Under the pieces are notes generated by a model that searched no databases, was not told the DNA's origin, and was given only the letters and a program-made list of their open reading frames with translations. A stretch of DNA of 64,000 nt, taken from the NCBI GenBank assembly GCA_001600495.1, contig BCKE01000005.1:534507-598506 (forward strand), in the 5' to 3' direction. Source of the stretch: Pilasporangium apinafurcum. Taxonomy: Eukaryota; Oomycota; Peronosporomycetes; Pythiales; Pythiaceae. Of this stretch, positions 11,189 to 21,868 are shown one piece after another. How positions within the stretch are numbered: the stretch's first letter is position 1; each line of letters starts with the position of its first letter. Both the position numbers and the translations under genes were made by a program.

Positions 11189-11686
11189 TGCTGGATGAAA
11201 ATGAATTGATCCATGAACTGATGATGATACCTGTTGAAGATCTTTTACAGTTGTCAAAAGTTTCTATTAAAACCGTATTTGGCATTGGGTTTTGTGAGCT
11301 TATTGGCTATAATACTGTCTATATTTCAGTTAAAACCGTGTCAAGAAGGAAGCGAAAGTGATTGGCTAATTTTAATCAAAATAATTTTATCCAATAATAA
11401 AGTTATATTTTGAAGTTATAACCAATCAAAATAATTTACGAACTTTAGCGAGCATACAAGGTACCATGCCGGTGGGCTGCGTTTCTATCGCCCACCAAGC
11501 TTGACGTGTAAAAGGGGGGTCATCTCTACAAATGTAAGTTAATTGCGTTGGTTTATACAATAGAGGGAGGGGTGACATCTGTCCTGTTGGGCGGCGTGTG
11601 GTTTTGCGGCGGTGGGGTCTTCTCCGTTGGAAAACCACAGAAACGAACCTGAGCATCAACAGCAACCAGTTCTCCTGCAGACAAAG
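11189..11686. promoter_or_regulatory. Divergent promoter with four CCAAT boxes
   Basis: This spacer separates the TMTC-like gene (minus) from the COX5C-like gene (plus). The AT-rich part contains ATTGG at 11302-11306 and 11361-11365 and CCAAT at 11391-11395 and 11422-11426, that is, CCAAT boxes in both orientations within about 125 bases. NF-Y type CCAAT clusters are common in bidirectional promoters. CTGCAG just before 11687 could be the acceptor of a 5'UTR intron. Confidence 0.45.
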
Positions 11687-11872
11687 ATGATCAGCCCCTT
11701 GAAGGACATTTTGATCGGCACAAGCCTGGGTCTGGTGTTGGCCACGGGATGGAACCGTTTCAAGGAAAACGAGATGAGCCGCATCAACAACTTTTACAAA
11801 TGGTACGACGCTCAGCAGGCCAACAAGCCTGTCGCCTCTGCGCACGACGACGACGATGAAGATGATGAATAA
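11687..11872 (+). CDS. Cytochrome c oxidase subunit 5C-like protein
   Basis: A 61-residue protein with one membrane helix. The sequence PLKDILIGTSLGLVLATGW followed by NRFKENEMSRINNFYKWY matches the layout of plant COX5C (a VIc-type subunit): a short N-terminus, one helix with a conserved glycine pattern ending in W, then a basic segment and FY. It would sit in the inner mitochondrial membrane as a small nuclear-encoded subunit of complex IV. The C-terminus ends in a run of Asp/Glu (DDDDEDDE) that plant homologues lack. The frame is open back to 11612, but only from a GTG, and the added residues are polar and unlike the family, so the ATG at 11687 is taken. Identification rests on pattern and length; the small size leaves some doubt. 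Confidence 0.65.
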   Translation: MISPLKDILIGTSLGLVLATGWNRFKENEMSRINNFYKWYDAQQANKPVASAHDDDDEDDE

Positions 11873-12434
11873 ACATATTCAATCAAAGGCAGCTGTCTGA
11901 TATGATAAAGAGAAAACTTCTCCACACAAAACAACCAGGAAAAAAAAAGATAAACAGAGAGAAGCCGAGCGACGAAGGTTTGACCGCACGAATCAGGAGG
12001 CAAGAAACGCATGGACACGTATCCAGCAGTCAGAGGAATTAGCGCAAGTTTATTACGAAAAAACAACTGAAGTGTACGTTGACCAAGCGTCTTTGGTGAC
12101 ATGTGGTTGTGTTGGTTTTGCTGATGTTAATCGGATGGAGGATGAAGGACGTTATTTTGTTTTTATTGTTTGATTTTCTGGGGTTGACATGCTGCGTTTG
12201 AATTATTCTATTCCTTTTCTTGTCTTGCCCGCATTATCTTGTTCTTCTTTTATCGTCTATCATTGAGATATTTCTTCACTTTGACACGAGTGACGTCTAC
12301 GTAAAACAGAAATAACATTGTTCTGTCGATCAACTTATGGAAATCGCATTTCTTTCGTGCTATGGTAAGTCTGTAATTGAAAGGACGCGAGAGGATTTTG
12401 TTGATAATCCAATCTGGCACCGTTGATAATCGCA
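11873..12434. other. Intergenic spacer
   Basis: About 560 bases between the COX5C-like gene and the TPR-SGNH gene, both on the plus strand. It holds the 3' end of the first and the promoter of the second. Nothing else could be recognised. Confidence 0.5.
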
Positions 12435-15216
12435 ATGAAATTCTACGTTCATTTCGAAAGTGAAAACGGATCCACATGGACGAAGCGCCTCACTTTCTCA
12501 CCAGAAAGCACGACGTTGCGCACTATAGTGGATTGTTTTCTCGCAGCCTACAATAAAAAATTCCCACATCAACAGCTTTTCCAGTCAGACGTAGATGTAT
12601 ACGCAGAATACCATCAAGATGTCACCACACGCCGTAAAATTATTGACTTGGAGAAACCACGAATACTCACGGAAACACAGGTACATCAAGCATACTTTAT
12701 CATGCATTTTAACAGTGTGAGATAATGATGGGTTGCGTATCGTCTGTGCCATAGGAAGGCTCCAACATTTGTGACTTTGAATTGATTGTCGTACTAAATA
12801 ACAAGAAGCAACACCATCCTTCACTCAATCCCTGTAGTAAAGCTACGAAACTAGTTGTCACAACTCCTCTATCAACAAATGTCGGCGCTACATCGACTTT
12901 GCATAAGCAACAACAATCAGAGCGAGATAATGATCATTTGCGGTATCTCTTGGACCTAGGAAACTCACAGATGCAGCAGCAGAACTTCCGTGCCGCGCGC
13001 GAGATTTACCGATCGCTGGTGCTCACAATCGACTCAGAAAACCCCGAGGCGCTGGTGGCATTGGGTAACATTCACATGCACAATTCCGAATACGAATTAG
13101 CTATGCGCAATTGTTGCTTACCCTGCTGGAAGACTCATAGCAGGAGAACTTCATCTCATAATGGGAAAGCAGAAATGGTTGCGGTGTTTCAGAGTGGTTT
13201 AATCGTTGCGAAATGCCAATTAAAACTCCGCCACAACCAAGCCGCACTCGAGATTCTAGAGGAACTCCGAGCATTTCTATTGCAAAATTTCATAGATGTG
13301 AAAGACAAAGAACAATTACAAACAGAAATTGACGTGCTGAAGGTCCAAATTCTGTATGAAACCAATGTATTGGAAAACCAAGAGCATGCCATCGCACTGC
13401 TAACGCGTTTGGTGCCAGACCTGTCGCATCCACAGGTGAACTTGGATGCGTTACTTCTCTATGCTCGCATCGCTAATGATCGCGGCAAGGAATATGAGGC
13501 ATTAAGCATGATGCTACGCGTGCTTGTGGGTAAATCCAATGACAAAGCCGTCAAACAACAGCTTGTGCAATTTTTACAACATAAGGATGGTATCAAGCGC
13601 CTGCAAACAGCTGTCCCAGCAACTTCATCGTCTTCAGCTGCTGCGTATGCGTTCCTAGCGACGATATTGAAAGACTTTGGTGCATTACAGGAGTGTATAG
13701 CGTGCTTTGAGTTGGCTGTCAAAGTTCAACCATCGAGTGTGTCCTATGCTCTGAATTTTGCACATGCACTAGAGGTCGATAATCAGTACGAACGCGCCTA
13801 CGATGTGCTGATGACATCCTTTCGTGACAATCCTTCGTTATCAGTGTCAGCCGGAAAGCAGCAAATACTCACTGCTGGCGATCTTGCGCAGGTACTCGAA
13901 CACAGCGGTTGGACGGTAAATGGAGAACATAGAGAAACGATTGGGCAGGTGGAATGGTCATCAGAGCATGGCGGATATGCTGTGGTCACATTTAACGGAG
14001 CAAAATCGGCACTGAGGCTTGAACACCTGCCAATATCCGAGATATCAACGCTTTCCGATCAAGAGTTGGACTTGCTCGCGTGCTTCTTCACCGTTGTCAA
14101 GGTACATTCTCACATATGCTATCCTATAGCTATGGGGCATACAAAGCATATTATACTGTGCATTACTGTTGTAGATTCTTTTTGTGAATGGACGATTATT
14201 GGTGCTTCCGCGACTGATTCATTTGATCGAACCAGTCCGTGTTGGTAGAGAACTCCATCGCACGACGATTCGTAACGAGCACGCATACTACAGCTGCATT
14301 GCTCAGCTATTATCGATCCGTGAAGGGCTGCAGCAAGCACCAACCGTCTCTCCACTAGCATTGAGCAGTGAAGAGACTACCTCCACCAATGCTTGTATAC
14401 ATGTTTGTGGAGATTCTCATACGCTAGCCACTGCATGGCGAGAGATCTCCATGAACAACGAACGTGTACTGCTGCGTCCAGCACTGGTAACGGGGCTCAA
14501 GCATTGGCATTTGCGAAAAGAATCATCGTTTTACCCGAAAATCAATTTCTGGCGGGTTCTCGACAGTATTCCACGAGGATCGCTCGTAATCTTTCTCTTT
14601 GGTGAGATTGATTGTAGAGAAGGCATCTTACGTGCAGTAGAAAAGTGCAAATACGAGGTGATGGTGCTGCAGCTGACTCTTATGTTTGCTGATTTAAGTT
14701 GCTTTGACGCTCTTTGTTTTTATCTATTGCTGACATAGACTATCGAAGAAGGCATGGCACACACAATCAGCATTTTCATGGAGACATTAGCAACTGTGAT
14801 CGACAAGTATGGATTCCATGCATACATCCACCCGGTAGTACCAGTGCTCAACGAAACGCGACAGCTCGTGATCCAGTACAACAAGATCTTTCGCCAGCAA
14901 GTATCCAAAAGTAACCTCTGCACGTACGTTCATCCTATTGGCATGATATTGATTACTCGGTTCTTATTCTTGACAATCTCTCTTTTGCTATAGATGGCTG
15001 GACTTCTTTGACGAAATGGTGCATGGAAATCCTGAAAAGGTAACGTGAAAGCTTGAGAATGTGGGATGATTTAAATTCCTCCAACTCACCCACTTCATTT
15101 TTTTTCTTGTTGGTGATCGTTCTTAGCTTCATCCTGCATACGAATTAGACGGCACCCATCTACACCCATCTTATCTCTTCCTCCTTGAGCGCGCACTGAA
15201 TAGAACTCGCGGCTAG
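12435..15216 (+). CDS. TPR protein with C-terminal SGNH hydrolase-like domain
   Basis: Six exons: 12435-12680, 12755-14101, 14175-14657, 14739-14923, 14994-15039 and 15127-15216, joining in frame to 798 residues. The first 90 residues (MKFYVHFESENGSTWTKRL) may form a ubiquitin-like fold, by inference only. TPR-type helix pairs span about residues 145-480. The C-terminal 260 residues look like an SGNH/GDSL-type hydrolase: the nucleophile block is CGDSHTLATAW, then LFGEIDCREGIL, IHPVVPVLNETR, and the catalytic Asp and His in LDGTHLHPSYLFLLERAL. All triad residues are present, so an esterase-like activity is plausible; the substrate is unknown. Around 13100-13200 the TPR pattern lapses into Cys/Trp/His-rich residues while staying in frame, which could be a compensated frame change. 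The same TPR-SGNH pairing is, to my recollection, found in other oomycetes and algae. Confidence 0.75.
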
Positions 15217-15474
15217 TATCATTATCATGTACACACAAGATGAGGATCCAATACTCGCTATTGCCAATATCGAGGAGCTCAAACCCATATCATTTGCAGT
15301 CATGTAGCCTTTATATCGTTATCGAAATAACTTATTCAAGTACATCATAATGTCAGTACCTTCCGTTCTTTTTTGTTAAGTACGTAATCGTACTTAACCG
15401 AATGACAGCCTACTCACCAATGAATGAGCTAAACGTCCTTTGAACTGCTCGCGGCATTTTCTTGTCTTTCGACA

Positions 15475-18400
15475 ATGGCGCGACCGGCAGCGAAGAAGAT
15501 GAGCACACCTGCTGTCAATAGTGGCAAGAAATCACGCAGTAGTAATGGCAAAGGCAAGAAAAATCAACAGCAGAAACAACAACAGCGACGAAAAGGCAAG
15601 AAAACTGCAACGGTGCAGGATGTGTACTCGGACGATGATGACGAGGAGCAAGAAGCGCGCATGAACGCTAAAATGGACATTGATGGCGTCTACGAATATG
15701 AGATGCCGGACACATTCGAACAAGATTCGGAAATCGAAGAAGATGAAGCGTTTAATTCCGAAGACGAGGCTGCGTATGGAATGTTTTTCCAGTCCAAAAC
15801 GAAACAGAACAGCCAGAAGCAGCAAACCGCTAGCGATGATGAGGAAGACGAAGAAGATGATGAAGCAAATGCTGGTGGCGATTTACTGTCGGATATGCTG
15901 GGCACAGCACCAGCTTCACGTCTGTCAACGACCGATGATGCCGACGCAGGTGGTGATTCTGATGCTGGAGCTTTCAATGACAGTGACGAAGAAGAAGATG
16001 AGGATGCTGAAATCAAACAGCAGAAGCAGAAAAACTTACTTGCACTCGTAGATGGATTAGTACCTTTGAACAAGAAGAATCAACGGCAGAAATTGGAAGA
16101 TATTGACACTCAAGGCTTGTCTGTGACGGGTGCGCTTGCCTCGAGTGGTGATGGGGAATTGACGCTCGACAGTTTACTTGGTGGGAGTGCAGATACTACA
16201 ACAACGGGTACGACTGGTAAAGAGAGCGATAACATCAACTGGAACAAAGTCAAGAAACAAGTGCGTGATTTAGAGGTCGACGGATCGGCTGCGTTGCAGC
16301 CTGCATTGGCGCCTGTGCTAGAAGAACGTGCGAGTCGCAAAATTGCGTACGTCGAAAAGAAGAAAGATATTGATCTCTTTCAGCCAGTCGTTAGGCGCAA
16401 CCGTAAGAAGGAAACGATGGATTTCCGGGAACAGATCCCTCAAATAGAAAACTTGACGGCTGCCGCGCTCACCAGCAAATTTTCGGCACAAACATCCATG
16501 GAGAAAGATGTTGAGGCGCTGTTGAAAGCGAGCGACTGGACCGATCGCAAGATCGCCGATGAAGAACGTGAAGAATTGGCGCAGAACAAAGTGTCAAAGG
16601 AGGAAGTGATTCAGCGTCAGCGAGAATTGGCAAAATTACGGTCGCTCATGTTTTACGAAGAACAGAAACAGCGTCGTATCAAGAAGATTAAATCGAAATT
16701 GTATCATAAAATCCGCAACAGTCAGAACAAGAAAGAGGCTGAAAAACACCGCAAGCAACTACGCGAACTCGATCCCGAGATGGCGGCACAGCTAGACATC
16801 GAACTCGCTGAAAAACGAGCGGAAGAACGGATGACGCTCAAGCACACGAATACATCCAAGTGGGTTAAACACCAGTTGAAACGCGGTATTGGTGCTGATG
16901 ACGAGACCCGCGCCGCGATCGCTGACCAGCTACGGTACGGTGAAGAACTGCGACGCAAAATGAATACTATCGATAGCGATGACGATAATGGTGTCGACAA
17001 TGACTCGAATGATGAGGAAGATAATGATGGTGGAGAAACGAATGCGATGACACGCTTGCAAAAACGACTGGAGAAACAGGCCGATGCGCTGGTTATGGAA
17101 ATCGATGATGATGTTGCTCATGCGAATCAAGCAAAAGGGCTGCATGGCATGAAATTTATGCAGCGTGCGGTACAGAAACAGCGTGAAAAAGCGCGTAATG
17201 AAGCAGAGAAACTACTTCGAGAGATCAAGGGTCACAATGAATTGCTCTCGGATGGAGATGATCAAAGCTCAGGTGATGAGGCAGAGGTAGCCGCGAGTGC
17301 TCAAGAGGAGAAAAATACGAAGAAGAAGAACAAGAAGAAGGATAAAAAAGTGGTAGTGACGGCAGAAGACCAAGCAGCGATGGAGAAGGCGCTTCCAAAG
17401 GGAACCCTACAGACTGGAAATGTGAGTATGGATAAAGGGCTTTCTGCCCGTGCATCTGGTGTGATTGCTGTTGATCTCGGCAATGGAGTCGAAACGAGTG
17501 GACAAGCCGTTGATGTGGAATCGGCAGGTGATGCGAAGACGATTGAGTTGGGTGCAAAATCCAAGAAGACGCAGGCAAAGTTGGAATCGAAGGCTGCAAA
17601 AGCGAATGGGATGCAAACTGAGACAGAAATGGCCACAATAGAAGAAGAAGAAGAGAATCCGTGGTTGACAAGCACTGTGACTAAGAACAAGAAGCGCAAC
17701 AAGAAAGCGAAGGATGCGAAGAAGAATCAAAACGGCGTTGATGTAGGGTCTGCGATTGACTCGCTCGCGAAAACGATTGCGAAGGATGGTGGTGAGATCA
17801 AAGCGAATAACCGGACGACTACGAGCAAGAAACGGAAGCTAGATCAGGCAGTAACAACATCTACTAGCGCAAGTTTGGCCACTTCTACTGAAGAAACCGC
17901 CACACCTGTAGCGGAAAACGCCAAGAAGAAAAACAAGAACTCCAAGAAACAGGCAGAGAATAATAAGCAGAATCAGTCAGCAGACATAAACGGCCAACAA
18001 AAGCTTTCACAGGAAGAGCTGGTGCGACGTGCATTTGCGTTCGCGGATGAAGATGAAGACGAAATCGCAAAAGAAAAAGATTTGATTGCTTCAGAGGATA
18101 CACAGGCGAAAAAGGGCGCCGAAATCGCCAAACTTGTGGGCATGAGTGGCTGGGGTAGCTGGGCCGGTGAAGGCGTCAAGGTCTCCTATCGTCAGAAATT
18201 GCGTGAGCAACAGGCGCAACAGCTCGCAATCAACACGAAGAATCAGGTGTTGGCAAATCGTAAGGATGCGCAGATGTCCAAGGTTCTGATCAATGAGAAG
18301 AAGGATAAGCGGGCCGCGAAATTCGCGGTACAGGATGTCCCATACCCATTTACATCACGCGAAGAGTACGAAATGGCGATGCGAAACCCATTGGGTAATG

Positions 18401-18549
18401 ACTGGAACACCAGCGCGGCGACAAATGCACTGACAGCACCAAAGATCATCAAACGCGCGGGCAAGATCATCAATCCATTGGTGCTTACGAAACAAGACAA
18501 GAAGCAGGCAATCAAAGAGTTGAATAAGAAACGCAAAGCCAAGTTCTAG
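15475..18549 (+). CDS. UTP14: UTP14, U3 snoRNP-associated SSU processome factor
   Basis: A 1024-residue intronless nucleolar protein. UTP14 joins the small-subunit processome and in yeast activates the DEAH helicase Dhr1, which removes U3 snoRNA from pre-18S rRNA. Family hallmarks are the NPWL motif near residue 728, SGWGSWAGEG near 890, and a C-terminal block with VLINEKKDKRAAKF, PYPFTSREEYE and NPLGNDWNT. The N-terminal half carries long acidic runs and coiled-coil Lys/Glu-rich stretches typical of the family. Length is at the upper end for UTP14, because of low-complexity Lys/Gln/Asp insertions. The start at 15475 follows a short leader and is the first ATG. Its 3' end converges on the elicitin-like array with only 112 bases between. 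Confidence 0.93.
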   Translation: MARPAAKKMSTPAVNSGKKSRSSNGKGKKNQQQKQQQRRKGKKTATVQDVYSDDDDEEQEARMNAKMDIDGVYEYEMPDTFEQDSEIEEDEAFNSEDEAAYGMFFQSKTKQNSQKQQTASDDEEDEEDDEANAGGDLLSDMLGTAPASRLSTTDDADAGGDSDAGAFNDSDEEEDEDAEIKQQKQKNLLALVDGLVPLNKKNQRQKLEDIDTQGLSVTGALASSGDGELTLDSLLGGSADTTTTGTTGKESDNINWNKVKKQVRDLEVDGSAALQPALAPVLEERASRKIAYVEKKKDIDLFQPVVRRNRKKETMDFREQIPQIENLTAAALTSKFSAQTSMEKDVEALLKASDWTDRKIADEEREELAQNKVSKEEVIQRQRELAKLRSLMFYEEQKQRRIKKIKSKLYHKIRNSQNKKEAEKHRKQLRELDPEMAAQLDIELAEKRAEERMTLKHTNTSKWVKHQLKRGIGADDETRAAIADQLRYGEELRRKMNTIDSDDDNGVDNDSNDEEDNDGGETNAMTRLQKRLEKQADALVMEIDDDVAHANQAKGLHGMKFMQRAVQKQREKARNEAEKLLREIKGHNELLSDGDDQSSGDEAEVAASAQEEKNTKKKNKKKDKKVVVTAEDQAAMEKALPKGTLQTGNVSMDKGLSARASGVIAVDLGNGVETSGQAVDVESAGDAKTIELGAKSKKTQAKLESKAAKANGMQTETEMATIEEEEENPWLTSTVTKNKKRNKKAKDAKKNQNGVDVGSAIDSLAKTIAKDGGEIKANNRTTTSKKRKLDQAVTTSTSASLATSTEETATPVAENAKKKNKNSKKQAENNKQNQSADINGQQKLSQEELVRRAFAFADEDEDEIAKEKDLIASEDTQAKKGAEIAKLVGMSGWGSWAGEGVKVSYRQKLREQQAQQLAINTKNQVLANRKDAQMSKVLINEKKDKRAAKFAVQDVPYPFTSREEYEMAMRNPLGNDWNTSAATNALTAPKIIKRAGKIINPLVLTKQDKKQAIKELNKKRKAKF

Positions 18550-18661
18550 ATGTATGCGAAACCAGGTACGACCCACCAATATAATGATAGAGTTAGGTAG
18601 AGGTTTTCAACCACAAAAGTCAAATATATATGTTTTTATGGATAGCAAAGAGTACGGACGT

Positions 18662-19627
18662 TTACTGTAGAGCGTTGAACATTATGATGTTGCTTATTAC
18701 GAGACAGAGCAACAGTCTGGATGCTGAAGATTGAAGAGAAGTCGATGCAGCAGACGTCTGTGTTTCTGCCTCGGTCGAAGAAGCAGAAGCACTGGTGGTC
18801 GAGCCTTTGTCAGCCACACTTGCCTCACTGGCATCGCTGCTAGTACTGCTTGTAGTCTGTACCGGAGTAGCGACATTTGCGAGTGAACTGTCGGAAATGG
18901 TGGCAAATGTGATATCCTTAGTTCCAGGCGCCGTTGTACCGCCGATTTGAATGGTCAAATCAGACAACACATGGATCGTACTGCTGTACTTGTCAAGCGC
19001 AGCTTGGAGATTTTCTTCAAATAACTCAAACAATATCGAGTTCTGATCGTACGGGACGCCAGCGGCTTGGGAGAGATCGACATTACGGCGCCAAGTCAAA
19101 AGCTCCTGGAATTTCTCAGGCGTGGGCGCGTCTTCACCATGGGCTTTGATTTCAGTCGCCAAGTTCAGCAGCAGTTCGCAGACTGCACGCAGCGGCATAT
19201 CGCTGATCGAACACGCTGGCGCATCCATTTGGACAATGGCGATGAAAATGGCGATGCATGACTGTGAATCGACCATGGATTGTGTGCTTTCAGCAGTTGG
19301 AACTGTCCCAGAGTAAGGGAAAATCTGGTAGTCGCTGTCGGCCACACACTGGTCAAAGATGGCTCGGTTCGTTGTGTAAGTTTTATAGACGATGTCAACG
19401 ACCGTGTCATTGCAGACGACGTCACTGACGAGCTGGAACGTGGTTGAGTCGGCTGATGCAGTTGGGATTGGTACCGTGACGGTTGAACTCGGAGGTGATG
19501 GCGCTGATGATGATCCAGACGACAAGGATGAAGCTACAACCGTCCCATGAGCCAAAATACTAAGTAGCAAGAAGAAGGAGAGTACTGTTGATGTACGACG
19601 CTGCATCGCACAACATCGCCGATCCAT
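18662..19627 (-). CDS. Elicitin-like secreted protein 1 (GPI-type tail)
   Basis: 321 residues. A signal peptide occupies about 1-33 (hydrophobic core VLSFFLLLSILAHG), then a Ser/Pro linker. The elicitin core runs from about 64 to 160 with YQIFPYSGTVPTAE and PACSISDMPLRA. Elicitins are small oomycete sterol- and lipid-carrying secreted proteins, some of which trigger plant defence. Cysteines at 72, 94, 124 and 139 have the spacing of canonical C3, C27, C56 and C71; the C51 and C95 positions are not cysteine, although an extra one lies at 150. A conserved C-terminal block (TWRRNVDLSQAAGVPYD, about 178-194) follows, then TFATISDSSL, a Ser/Thr-rich stretch, and a hydrophobic end typical of a GPI anchor signal. 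It is the first of seven tandem copies. An internal ATG seven codons on (19606) is an alternative start. Confidence 0.88.
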   Translation of the reverse strand: MDRRCCAMQRRTSTVLSFFLLLSILAHGTVVASSLSSGSSSAPSPPSSTVTVPIPTASADSTTFQLVSDVVCNDTVVDIVYKTYTTNRAIFDQCVADSDYQIFPYSGTVPTAESTQSMVDSQSCIAIFIAIVQMDAPACSISDMPLRAVCELLLNLATEIKAHGEDAPTPEKFQELLTWRRNVDLSQAAGVPYDQNSILFELFEENLQAALDKYSSTIHVLSDLTIQIGGTTAPGTKDITFATISDSSLANVATPVQTTSSTSSDASEASVADKGSTTSASASSTEAETQTSAASTSLQSSASRLLLCLVISNIIMFNALQ

Positions 19628-20002
19628 GTCACCTTGCTTTATCGTTTTACGGACTGCTTGGTTGAGTAATGACCATAACGAATAAATTGACGAAAGAATT
19701 CCTGCTGATCATAGTTGCATCGCAACGAGAGCCTATACCACTAATTGCTCACCACATGGTCGCGGAAAGTATTGCTGATCGCTTTCCAGATGGCAGAGAC
19801 TATTCTATGGTGTATGACTATTGCAACAGTCAATAAACTTGATGCATTGCTCTATTCCAATGGCGAATGACTTCTTCACAAAACTTTCATCACACTCAAC
19901 AAATGAATTACTCATACTTATAAGTGACAAGCTCATTTTATTATTCATCTACGACCTCGTCAAATAAACTCACACCAGCAAAATGTTGACAAGCTACGAC
20001 AA
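19628..20002. other. Intergenic spacer
   Basis: About 375 bases holding the promoter of elicitin-like gene 1 and the 3' flank of gene 2. No further gene is seen. Confidence 0.5.
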
Positions 20003-21079
20003 TCATGCGAATAGTGGTAACCATGTGGCAGCTACTAACACCATTACAATACTGGAAGACGTACCGAAGAATAAGTGACTGGCGCTTGATTCAAGTGGCG
20101 TGAGGTCATCTGACCCCGACACAGCTGTTTCCTCCACAAAAGAAGATCCCGAGCTGCTGGCGATGCCTCGACTAGTTCTGACACTTGCCACAATATCGGC
20201 GAGGGCTGAATGAGAGATGGCAGCGAACGTGACGCCAGTGTTGCTACCACTACTGCTGCCAGTGGCGGCTGTTACTGCTTCACTCGCGCTGATCTGCACC
20301 GTCAGGTCTGAGCTGACCATAATGAACTTATATCTCGTCAACGCTACCTGTAAATTCGCCTCAAACTCCGCAAAGAACTCGGATGTTTGGTCATATGGTA
20401 CATTCGCTGCCTTGGCGAGGTTCGAGTCTCGTCGCCACGCGACAATCGCCGACAGATCCTCCGGATCAGGCGCTGGTTCGCCATTGTTGATCAGTGTATT
20501 GATCGTCAACATCGTTTCGCTGAATGCCATTAGCGGCAGGTCACTGATCTCACACGCCGGCATCTGTAGTCGCACTATCGCCACGAAAAATGCCATACAG
20601 TTTGTATTCGCAAGCAACGCCGCCGTCAGTGCAGCGGTAGGCACCACACCCGTGTAGGGGAATATTTGATAGCCGCTCTCAGTTACACAGATATTGAAGA
20701 CGTCGCTATTGACCGTGTAGAGCACCGTGAGCAGGTGGGCAACGTCATCGCTGCAGACACCGTCACTGACGAGCTGAAACGTCGTGGAGTCGACCGAAGC
20801 GGTTGGAATAGATGTTTCTGTCGGAGTCGGTGTTGGTTCAATGGAGGAGCTCGCGGACGAGGAATCTGTGTCTGTTGGTGTTGCTGCTGCTTTAGTTGCG
20901 GCGGTAGGTGTCTCTGCATCTGAGGAAGAAGCGGCGGATGATTCGATGAAGGAAGAAGTAGATTCTGCTGGCATGGTAGTTGGTGATGATGATCTTGATG
21001 GACGGACTGCATGCACATGTCCGTGAAGGACAAGGAAAAGCAACAGCATCCGCAGTAGGACGGACAGTCTTGACCGCAT
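20003..21079 (-). CDS. Elicitin-like secreted protein 2 (GPI-type tail)
   Basis: 358 residues from the ATG at 21079, which gives a clean signal peptide (LLRMLLLFLVLHGHVHA). The frame is open to 21229 but the added 50 residues would bury the signal peptide. A long Ser/Thr/Ala/Pro linker (about 28-95) precedes the elicitin core, with cysteines at 109, 131, 161 and 176, the same spacing as the other copies; the canonical third and sixth cysteines are absent. Core motifs are YQIFPYTGVVPTA and PACEISDLPLMA. The downstream block reads AWRRDSNLAKAANVPYD near 214-230, then TFAAISHSALADI. A Ser-rich tail ends in a hydrophobic segment that suggests GPI anchoring. The long O-glycosylation-type linker suggests display away from the membrane or wall. 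Confidence 0.88.
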   Translation of the reverse strand: MRSRLSVLLRMLLLFLVLHGHVHAVRPSRSSSPTTMPAESTSSFIESSAASSSDAETPTAATKAAATPTDTDSSSASSSIEPTPTPTETSIPTASVDSTTFQLVSDGVCSDDVAHLLTVLYTVNSDVFNICVTESGYQIFPYTGVVPTAALTAALLANTNCMAFFVAIVRLQMPACEISDLPLMAFSETMLTINTLINNGEPAPDPEDLSAIVAWRRDSNLAKAANVPYDQTSEFFAEFEANLQVALTRYKFIMVSSDLTVQISASEAVTAATGSSSGSNTGVTFAAISHSALADIVASVRTSRGIASSSGSSFVEETAVSGSDDLTPLESSASHLFFGTSSSIVMVLVAATWLPLFA

Positions 21080-21868
21080 TGGTGTTGCTAAGTCTACAGA
21101 CAATAGGTATCTACTGCTTGTACCAGGCCGACCGATAGCAGATTTCTCTGGTAGTTCACGTGGAAAATGAATGACCATCAAGCCACTCCCGTTAGCCGGC
21201 GGGAGCCCATCGCGCAAATCTATATGCACCTATCGCATGGGAAGGTCCAGCTGCCTTCGAGGAAGGCAAGCAGTATTTACAAAACTAGATAATATGTGAA
21301 CAGAAGCATCATACTCTATCTGGGAAATATATCAGGTTTTAGTACACATCTAAAAGACTATGCCTTTTTTTGTATTTGGGACAGTGACCGCAGATGGTAT
21401 CAGGTACAACGTAGTCTGGGATTTGCGTTTTGCTTTGCCCCGGTCGATAACCTAGAGACACCCACAGCTTGGTAAACAGATCCAATAAACAACCATTGAA
21501 TACATCAGAACAGTCGCTGTCTCATGACCAGTTCACTCGAAGGGATTTAATCCAATGTGTAACTTTCACATCACGTCTGACTGGATTTTGAAATCTGAGA
21601 AGCGATTGAAGGCCACATACTTATCGGCAAACCTTTTCAAAATCGGACGGAAAAGGCAGAATACACACAGTTTTATTACTAACAAGAGCGGCTCATAAAT
21701 TTTATTGACATTACAGGCGCAGGTTCTCCGCTCTCCACGACACTTTGTATTTGCGACTACGAGCGACTCAAACCTACAGATTCTTGTCGCTAATATGATC
21801 GATTCAACATCCACAACAACCAAATAGATATCACCAATCAGAATCACGTTCTCCACGTATTGTTTGCT
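21080..21868. other. Intergenic spacer
   Basis: About 790 bases with no supported gene. The longest frame (21566-21856, minus) has no recognisable domain, signal peptide or similarity to the flanking genes. Confidence 0.5.

Noticed and set aside
17225-17671. Minus-strand frame in UTP14
   Set aside because: Leu/Ser/Pro-rich antisense reading of Lys/Glu-rich coding sequence.
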